The notes beneath the pieces are model-generated. The model worked only from the letters and a program-made list of their open reading frames with translations, did not search any database and was not told where the DNA came from. This document shows, in pieces, positions 58,990 through 64,000 of a stretch of DNA of 64,000 nt. The stretch covers positions 186,001 through 250,000 of the forward strand of contig NZ_JAXHCH010000002.1 in NCBI RefSeq assembly GCF_042466415.1, read 5' to 3'. This DNA is from Albirhodobacter sp042466415 (lineage in GTDB: Bacteria; Pseudomonadota; Alphaproteobacteria; Rhodobacterales; Rhodobacteraceae). A program made the position numbers and the translations under genes. How positions within the stretch are numbered: the stretch's first letter is position 1; each line of letters starts with the position of its first letter.

Positions 58990-59777
58990 CTGCCCTCATC
59001 CAAACCCATGCGATTACGGTACGCCACGGCGGGCAGGCCGTGTTGCAAGCCGTTGATTTCCGGATCGAACGCGGCGAGATTGTCACCGTTGTCGGGCCGA
59101 ACGGCTCGGGTAAGACATCTTTGGTCCGCGCACTAATTGGCCTGACGCCCCCCTCGGAGGGGAAGGTCGTGCAGGCTAAGGGCCTGACGATCGGCTATGT
59201 GCCGCAAAAGCTGCATATCGATGTGACGTTGCCGATGACTGTCCGGCGGTTTTTATCGCTGCCCAAGCGCACGAGCGATGCGGAGGCGACGGCGGCTTTG
59301 GTGCGTACAGGCGTCGGAGGGCTGGAACAGCGACAGATTGCGGGGCTTTCGGGCGGACAATTCCAGCGCGTCTTGTTGGCGCGCGCGTTGTTGACCAAAC
59401 CCGATATTTTGATTCTGGACGAGCCGACGCAGGGTCTCGATCAACCCGGCGTGGCGGCGTTCTACCGATTGATCGAACAGGTGCGCTCCGAGACGGGTGT
59501 TGCGGTTTTAATGGTTAGCCATGATCTTCATGTCGTGATGTCCTCGTCGGACCGTGTGATTTGCCTCAATGGGCATGTGTGCTGCGAGGGCGCGCCATCG
59601 GTGGTGTCCGCGGCGCCGGAGTATCGGGCGCTCTTTGGCCTTGGGACAGGTGGCGCTTTGGCTCTGTATCAACACGTCCATGATCACGATCATGCCCATG
59701 ATCATGCTCATGACGGCCATAGCCATGGCGACGCTGCATCACATACCCATAATGAGGGCGCCTGCGATCATGTTTGA
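58986..59777 (+). CDS. znuC: zinc ABC transporter ATPase with His-rich tail
   Basis: A 263-residue ABC ATPase. Walker A is VVGPNGSGKTSLV, the signature is LSGGQFQRVLLARALL, Walker B is ILILDEPTQGLD and the switch His is in MVSHDLHVV. The last 35 residues form a His/Asp-rich tail (HVHDHDHAHDHAHDGHSHG) that may buffer or sense cytoplasmic zinc. It overlaps zur by four bases and znuB by eight, so the three genes form one operon. Confidence 0.94.
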   Translation: MTALIQTHAITVRHGGQAVLQAVDFRIERGEIVTVVGPNGSGKTSLVRALIGLTPPSEGKVVQAKGLTIGYVPQKLHIDVTLPMTVRRFLSLPKRTSDAEATAALVRTGVGGLEQRQIAGLSGGQFQRVLLARALLTKPDILILDEPTQGLDQPGVAAFYRLIEQVRSETGVAVLMVSHDLHVVMSSSDRVICLNGHVCCEGAPSVVSAAPEYRALFGLGTGGALALYQHVHDHDHAHDHAHDGHSHGDAASHTHNEGACDHV

Positions 59778-60558
59778 CGATTTTCTGACTCGTGCCGCGC
59801 TGGCCGGTTTTGGCCTGTCTTTGGCGACGGGGCCGCTGGGGTCCTTCGTGGTTTGGCGGCGCATGGCCTATTTTGGCGACGCAACGGCCCATGCGGCGGT
59901 TTTGGGCGTGGCGCTTTCCTTTGCGGTGGGCGCGCCGGTGTATCTGGGCATTTTGATTGTCGCGCTGGCGATGGCCGTGACGGTCGCACAGCTCTCTGGG
60001 CGGGGGCAGGGCAGCGATACTGTCTTGGGGGTGCTTGCCCATTCCGCTTTGGCGTTCGGCTTGGTGGCAGCGTCTTTGTTAGGGTCAATGCGGATCAATC
60101 TGGAGGCATGGCTGTTTGGGGATATCTTGTTTGTCACGCGCGGCGATTTGGCGGCGGTTTGGGGCGGGGCGCTGATCGTTCTCGCCTTGCTGGTGTCGCG
60201 GTGGAACGCGCTTCTAACGGCGACGCTGAACGAGGAGCTTGCACGGTCGGCGGGGATATCGCCCGCGCGCGAACGCCTTGCGCTGACGCTTGCGCTTGCG
60301 ATGACGGTGGCTGTGTCGATCAAGATCGTGGGCGCACTTTTAATCGCGGCCCTGCTGATCATTCCGGCGGCAAGTGCGCGGCGGTTCGCGCGCACGCCCG
60401 AAGCGATGGCGGTGATTGCGACCTGCGCAAGCTTGGCGGCGGTGGCGTTGGGCCTGTTTGCGTCGGTGAGCTTTGATACGCCTGCGGGGCCGTCGATCGT
60501 CGCCGCGGCAGCGGTTCTTTTTGCGGCCGCGTTAATCGTCCGCCCAAGGCTCGGGTAG
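59770..60558 (+). CDS. znuB: zinc ABC transporter permease
   Basis: A 262-residue ABC-3-family membrane permease with about eight hydrophobic helices (for example LGILIVALAMAVTVAQLS and VGALLIAALLIIPAASARRF). The EAA-like block TLNEELARSAGISPARERL is where it meets ZnuC. The start at 59770 fits the family (FDDFLTRAALAGFGLSLATG) and overlaps the end of znuC by eight bases; GAGGG lies upstream. It converges with the UDP-glucose dehydrogenase gene. Confidence 0.93.
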   Translation: MFDDFLTRAALAGFGLSLATGPLGSFVVWRRMAYFGDATAHAAVLGVALSFAVGAPVYLGILIVALAMAVTVAQLSGRGQGSDTVLGVLAHSALAFGLVAASLLGSMRINLEAWLFGDILFVTRGDLAAVWGGALIVLALLVSRWNALLTATLNEELARSAGISPARERLALTLALAMTVAVSIKIVGALLIAALLIIPAASARRFARTPEAMAVIATCASLAAVALGLFASVSFDTPAGPSIVAAAAVLFAAALIVRPRLG

Positions 60559-60574
60559 GGGCGCAGGGTAGGCA

Positions 60575-60601
60575 AACGGGGGGCAAGCCGCCCCCCCCGT
60601 T
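60575..60601. terminator. hairpin between the convergent znuB and ugd genes
   Basis: AACGGGGGG pairs with CCCCCCGTT, with a long C-run in between. On the minus strand it continues with TTTG, on the plus strand with TTCC, so it mainly suits the leftward gene. Confidence 0.6.
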
Positions 60602-60607
60602 CCGGAT

Positions 60608-61912
60608 TTACCGCCCGACGCTGGTGTAGGCCTCAAAGCCGGCACGTTTTGCATCTTTGGCGTTATAGATGTTGCGAAGATCTGCCATCTTTGGCGTGGC
60701 CATCTTTTTCGCGAGCTTTTTGAGATCAAGCGCGCGGAACTCGTTCCACTCCGTCAAGATCACCACGCAATCCGCATTTTGCGCCGCCTTATAGGCGTCC
60801 TCGACCCAATTCACGCCCGGTAGAAGATGCTCGCCTTCGCGGCGGCCTTGCGGGTCCACCACGCGGATTTTAGCGCCCGCGCCGACCAAAGCGGGAACGA
60901 TGGTCAGCGACGGCGCATCGCGCATATCGTCCGTATTTGGTTTGAAGGTGACGCCGAGAATTGTGATGGTTTTCCCATTCACCGATCCGTCGCATAGATC
61001 CACGATCTTATCCGTCATCCGACGTTTGACCTCGTCATTGACCTTAATGACCGCCTCGGTGATTTGCATCGGGCAGGCGTGATCCTGCCCCATCCGCGCG
61101 AGGGCTTGTGTATCTTTGGGGAAGCACGATCCGCCGTAGCCCGGGCCGGCATGCAAGAATTTGTTGCCGATGCGGCCATCAAGACCCATGCCACGCGCAA
61201 CCTCCTTCACATCCGCGCCGACTTTCTCGGAAAGACGCGCGATTTCGTTGATGAAGGTGATCTTCGTCGCAAGGAAGGCGTTGGCCGCGTATTTGATCAT
61301 CTCGGCTGTTTCGAGATCTGTGTAGAGCACGGGGAATTCGCGCAGGAACAAAGGCCGGTAGACTTCGCCCATAACCTCTTGCGCACGCTCGGACGTGACG
61401 CCAACCACCACACGGTCAGGCCGCATGAAATCATCGATGGCGGCCCCCTCGCGCAAGAACTCGGGGTTGGAGGCCACGTCATACTCGGCATCCGGCCGTG
61501 CTTTGCGGATCACCTGTTTGACTTGACGGTTGGTGCCGACGGGCACGGTCGATTTCGTAACCACGACCGTGTAACCGGTAATCGCCTGTGCGATTTCTTC
61601 AGCCGCGGCCATAACATAGGTAAGATCCGCATGACCATCGCCGCGCCGTGTGGGCGTGCCAACCGCGATGAACACCGCATCGGCGCCATCGACGGCGGAT
61701 TTCAAATCGCCGGTGAAGGTCAGGCGGCCAGCTGCAACGTTTTTCGCCATGAGCGTATCTAGCCCCGGTTCGAAAATCGGAACCTCGCCAGCTTCAAGCA
61801 TCGCGATTTTGCGCGGGTCTTTATCAACACATACAACGTCATGCCCGAAATCCGAGAAGCATACCCCCGACACGAGGCCAACGTAGCCGGTGCCGATCAT
61901 CGCGATTTTCAT
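60608..61912 (-). CDS. ugd: UDP-glucose 6-dehydrogenase
   Basis: A 434-residue enzyme that oxidises UDP-glucose to UDP-glucuronate with two NAD+. The NAD-binding MIGTGYVGLVSGVCFSDFG is followed by VFIAVGTPTRRGDG, SNPEFLREGAAIDD, the central AEMIKYAANAFLATKI, and the catalytic Cys in GPGYGGSCFPKDTQAL. It supplies uronic acid for surface polysaccharides, in keeping with the yjbF/yjbH operon nearby. The 447-base region upstream holds its promoter and that of the small secreted protein. Confidence 0.94.
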   Translation of the reverse strand: MKIAMIGTGYVGLVSGVCFSDFGHDVVCVDKDPRKIAMLEAGEVPIFEPGLDTLMAKNVAAGRLTFTGDLKSAVDGADAVFIAVGTPTRRGDGHADLTYVMAAAEEIAQAITGYTVVVTKSTVPVGTNRQVKQVIRKARPDAEYDVASNPEFLREGAAIDDFMRPDRVVVGVTSERAQEVMGEVYRPLFLREFPVLYTDLETAEMIKYAANAFLATKITFINEIARLSEKVGADVKEVARGMGLDGRIGNKFLHAGPGYGGSCFPKDTQALARMGQDHACPMQITEAVIKVNDEVKRRMTDKIVDLCDGSVNGKTITILGVTFKPNTDDMRDAPSLTIVPALVGAGAKIRVVDPQGRREGEHLLPGVNWVEDAYKAAQNADCVVILTEWNEFRALDLKKLAKKMATPKMADLRNIYNAKDAKRAGFEAYTSVGR

Positions 61913-62359
61913 AAAATGATCCCTATTTCAAACTCACTGCGGACCTCTGGCGCGCAGAGAGCCCATGTTACCCCTTAAAGGGCCATAGTCGCCGTGTCAG
62001 GTCAATCTCCCCCTCAGGCGGTGCTACGGCTTTCGCCGTCAAACGTGTCGCGGCGGCATCGGTGTGTCCATACCTCGACTTTACGGTCGAAAACCACGAG
62101 AAATTCCAGTGTGGAAACGGCGGAGTTCCGCTTGAGTTCCACGCGAGTAGCACAATTTTTGACGTGCTCACGGCCTCAGGACGCAATAATCAAAGAAATA
62201 AGGGTGAATTGCGTCAACACCTTGGCAAAGCTGCAACAGTTTTGGCGTGGAAGAAGGGTTAAATCCCGAATCCCCCTTTGCAAGAAACAGTCAGTGTGCA
62301 AATGTCACCGAGATGCTGTCAGAGGTGACGGCTTTCTTTCGTAGAGACGGAGCAATATC
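61913..62359. promoter_or_regulatory. 447-base gene-free divergent region between ugd and a small secreted protein
   Basis: Lower in GC than its surroundings. It holds small hairpins (ACGGC-TTTC-GCCGT at 62026-62039; TCGAC-TTTACG-GTCGA at about 62075-62090). A possible sigma70-type promoter (TTGACG at 62159, a GCAATA-type -10 18 bases on) points rightward. Just upstream of the next gene GTCACC (62304-62309) pairs with GGTGAC (62324-62329) and is followed by a T-rich tract, which could be a leader element. Short open frames here show no protein-like features. Confidence 0.4.
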
Positions 62360-62551
62360 ATGAAAAAAATCGCAACTATCGCACTCGCACTCGGCCTCAC
62401 CGCTGGTACCGCATTCGCTGGCGGCTACTCGGCTCCGGTCGTTGAAACCGCACCAGTCGCAGTTGAAGCAGGTTCGTCGTCGAACGCTGCTCTCATCGTG
62501 CCGGCACTCCTGCTGATCGGCGTGATCGCAGCAGCTTCGTCGGACAGCTAA
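62360..62551 (+). CDS. small secreted or membrane-inserted protein of unknown function
   Basis: A 63-residue protein: signal peptide (KKIATIALALGLTAGTAFA, cleavage about residue 20), a short Val/Ala/Pro stretch (APVVETAPVAVEAGSSS) and a C-terminal hydrophobic helix (AALIVPALLLIGVIAAASS). GGAG stands upstream of the ATG. Its codon usage is biased to frequent codons (CTC, GCA, ATC), like rpsA, suggesting high expression. It resembles small Rhodobacterales proteins rich in Ala and Val that I recognise only in form; the function is unknown. A strong terminator follows. Confidence 0.75.
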   Translation: MKKIATIALALGLTAGTAFAGGYSAPVVETAPVAVEAGSSSNAALIVPALLLIGVIAAASSDS

Positions 62552-62576
62552 TTTTAGCTGATCCTTCGGATCTCTT

Positions 62577-62610
62577 AGGCCGGAAAGGGGTTTCCTTTTC
62601 CGGCCTTTTT
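62577..62610 (+). terminator. intrinsic terminator after the small secreted protein
   Basis: AGGCCGGAAA pairs with TTTCCGGCCT, with extra GG/CC pairing inside, and is followed by TTTT. Confidence 0.85.
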
Positions 62611-62673
62611 CTATGGCCGATGATGAGGCGGCACCTACCTCGCATGCGCCGTTGAAGCCTATCTTCCCCAATG

Positions 62674-62696
62674 AAAAAGGGCCGCCTCAGCAGCCC
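62674..62696 (-). terminator. intrinsic terminator after yjbF
   Basis: On the minus strand GGGCTGC, a TGAG loop, GCGGCCC (one G-U) and TTTTT. Confidence 0.8.
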
Positions 62697-62729
62697 TTCT
62701 AATCCTATCTGATGGGGCAGCGCCGCGCC

Positions 62730-63434
62730 TTATGGCCGCAAGGTTTGCAGCGTCACATAGCCCAGTGTCGGCGCAATCCATTGCCGCGACAGAACCACCT
62801 GACGATCCGCAGTCACCAGATAGCTATTGGTGATCGAGAGGTTCGGCGCGGTGCAGGTCTCGGCGACTTGCATGGCGGTATAGGGCGTATCCCCGATCGC
62901 GAAGCTTTGTTCCGCGCCAAGACTCACCGTGCAATCAAAGGGCAGGGGGCGCTCGATGCCTTCACCGTCCAGATAGTAAGGCGTGCGCACCGCCGTGCCC
63001 GCTTGACGGCCCAGAATGAGGGCGGAGATCTCGTCAATCCGCGCCGACATGACGTCATTTCCAAAGCCACGCGTGCCCGCGAGCAGGCCGTTGCGCAGGA
63101 CCAAGCTTTGCTTGGCGGGCGTATTATAAGTGCGCATCGATCCGTTTTCACCGACCATCGCAGCGGCAGTGTTGGTGTTGGTCGCCTCCAAAGAGACAAG
63201 CATCACCGGACCCGCGTTCAGCTCTAACGCCGAACGCGCAATCGCGGCCTGTTGCGCGGCCTGATCGATTGGCGTCGCCTCGGCATCGTCTTTGCCAAAG
63301 CTCGGCAGCAGGCTGACCAGTCCGCTGATCGTGGTGCGCGCGATCCCGACGTTTTCAGTTTTCGCAGCATCATTCCCGCATCCGGCCAAGGCCAGCGCGA
63401 TACCGAGGGTCACCCCCGTCGTCAGGTTTTTCAT
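62730..63434 (-). CDS. yjbF: YjbF-family (GfcB-like) exopolysaccharide lipoprotein
   Basis: A 234-residue lipoprotein (lipobox LALAGC, Cys about residue 19). The mature part has the YjbF-type order: RSALELNAGPVMLVSLEATN, the loop RNGLLAGTRGFGNDVMS, and late strands LSITNSYLVTADRQVVLSRQ, and it ends in TLGYVTLQTLRP. In E. coli yjbEFGH makes an exopolysaccharide. It overlaps the upstream yjbH-like gene by four bases and ends before its own terminator. Confidence 0.82.
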   Translation of the reverse strand: MKNLTTGVTLGIALALAGCGNDAAKTENVGIARTTISGLVSLLPSFGKDDAEATPIDQAAQQAAIARSALELNAGPVMLVSLEATNTNTAAAMVGENGSMRTYNTPAKQSLVLRNGLLAGTRGFGNDVMSARIDEISALILGRQAGTAVRTPYYLDGEGIERPLPFDCTVSLGAEQSFAIGDTPYTAMQVAETCTAPNLSITNSYLVTADRQVVLSRQWIAPTLGYVTLQTLRP

Positions 63435-64000
63435 CGCCAGAATCTCCCCCAGCGATCGTAGAGATCCCCGACTTGTGCCCCGCGGACAGTTTCGTAGAGG
63501 CGACCGTCGAGCTCAAGCCGTGCGCCACCATCGCGGGTCAGCGGGCGGATCACGGTTTTTACGGTGTTGACCGACGGCTTGCCGGTCGTCCAAGCGACAG
63601 GAATCGTCACGCGGATCCCTTTGTCGAATGCCCCCTCCCCGAATTCCTCGGCGGAGAGGTCGGTTTTGGTGACAAAGGCGCCAACTTTCCAACCATTCTG
63701 GAATTCGCGGTCCACGGCGATCGTCGCGCCAATGTCTTCCGCGAGGTAGCGGCCCACATCAACCTGACCGGTGAAGCCCAATCCGACGTCATAATAGGCC
63801 GAGGCATGACCCGTCACGGTTTCGTAATCGCGGAACGAGAAGTGCTGGTCGAAGTCGCGTTGCTGAACCGCAGCGAGCTCAAACCCGAGCGCGAGGCGCG
63901 AGTCGACAGGCTTCCAAAGCACTTCGCCCGCAATCCCGCCGTACATGCGCTCCAACAGACCGGCTTGAACATGGGTGTAAATATTTTCCGACGGATGCGC
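63431..64000 (-). CDS. yjbH: YjbH-family exopolysaccharide protein, C-terminal part (truncated by the window edge)
   Basis: 190 codons without a start; the gene enters from beyond 64000. The visible part has beta-barrel-like alternating strands and the YjbH landmarks SENIYTHVQAGLLERMYGGI, LGFELAAVQQRDFDQHF and GFTGQVDVGRYLAEDIGATI. YjbH/GfcD proteins are thought to be outer-membrane components of polysaccharide secretion. It overlaps yjbF by four bases (ATGA), so both are in one operon. Confidence 0.8.
   Translation of the reverse strand, partial: AHPSENIYTHVQAGLLERMYGGIAGEVLWKPVDSRLALGFELAAVQQRDFDQHFSFRDYETVTGHASAYYDVGLGFTGQVDVGRYLAEDIGATIAVDREFQNGWKVGAFVTKTDLSAEEFGEGAFDKGIRVTIPVAWTTGKPSVNTVKTVIRPLTRDGGARLELDGRLYETVRGAQVGDLYDRWGRFWR

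Noticed and set aside
62041..62262. Short open frames of 60-70 codons in the ugd/62360 intergenic region
   Set aside because: They lack ribosome-binding sites and third-position GC bias, and the translations show no protein-like pattern.

Overview
The window is a GC-rich stretch of chromosome from an alphaproteobacterium, almost certainly a member of the Rhodobacteraceae (Roseobacter/Rhodobacter group). The evidence is the divergent phyR / nepR-ecfG stress locus, a class I lysyl-tRNA synthetase, a CP4-like class II EPSP synthase, a SAM/SAH-type riboswitch in front of metK, a PleD-DUF3572 pair, and the conserved orders phoH-ybeY-corC-lnt-metK and aroA-cmk-rpsA-ihfB. I see no insertion sequence, prophage block, CRISPR array, rRNA or replication origin; there is one tRNA gene (tRNA-Gly, UCC).

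Layout. 1-2.9 kb: general stress response (phyR start, nepR, ecfG, an HWE/HisKA_2 sensor kinase). 2.9-7 kb: aldo-keto reductase, two small lipoproteins, an EamA permease, then a Nudix hydrolase and a DUF983 protein on the minus strand. 7.1-9.4 kb: an EF-hand protein, an ECF sigma factor, a probable anti-sigma protein and a periplasmic metal-sensor-like protein. 9.5-15.6 kb: signalling (PleD, DUF3572, HAD phosphatase, a DUF4153 membrane protein split in two reading frames, a HNOB protein paired with a HNOBA-GGDEF cyclase). 15.7-20.2 kb: nadD, a PBP4-type carboxypeptidase, a TerB-like protein, lysK. 20.4-22.7 kb: an isolated large beta-helix protein bracketed by terminators.

23.2-33.1 kb is the most distinctive region, an acetate module: acs, an adenylate kinase that can recycle its AMP product, a DUF4212 + sodium/solute symporter pair, a cNMP-CBS-DUF294 protein, a small membrane protein, a single-domain response regulator, and a membrane sensor with a degenerate histidine-kinase core fused to a complete DEDDh exonuclease. 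33.1-38.6 kb: arsC-like, pyrD and DUF952 genes, a 5'-nucleotidase behind a possible Pho box, tRNA-Gly, hemP with a small coupled ORF, and a glycosyltransferase-like gene. 38.8-46 kb: miaB, an OmpA-like protein and a lipoprotein that share a short domain, and phoH-ybeY-corC-lnt.

46.1-56.5 kb: riboswitch-metK, queF, trmB, aroA-cmk, a nitroreductase, rpsA, ihfB, a LapA-like protein, trpF and trpB. 56.6-60.6 kb: a GbsR/MarR-type regulator with a poly-lysine tail and the zinc uptake locus (znuA divergent from zur-znuC-znuB, with two Zur-type palindromes between). 60.6-64 kb: UDP-glucose 6-dehydrogenase, a small secreted protein with a long leader, and the start of a yjbF/yjbH exopolysaccharide operon that runs out of the window. 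Start codons were chosen by ribosome-binding sites and remembered family starts; all functional names rest on motif recognition without database searches.
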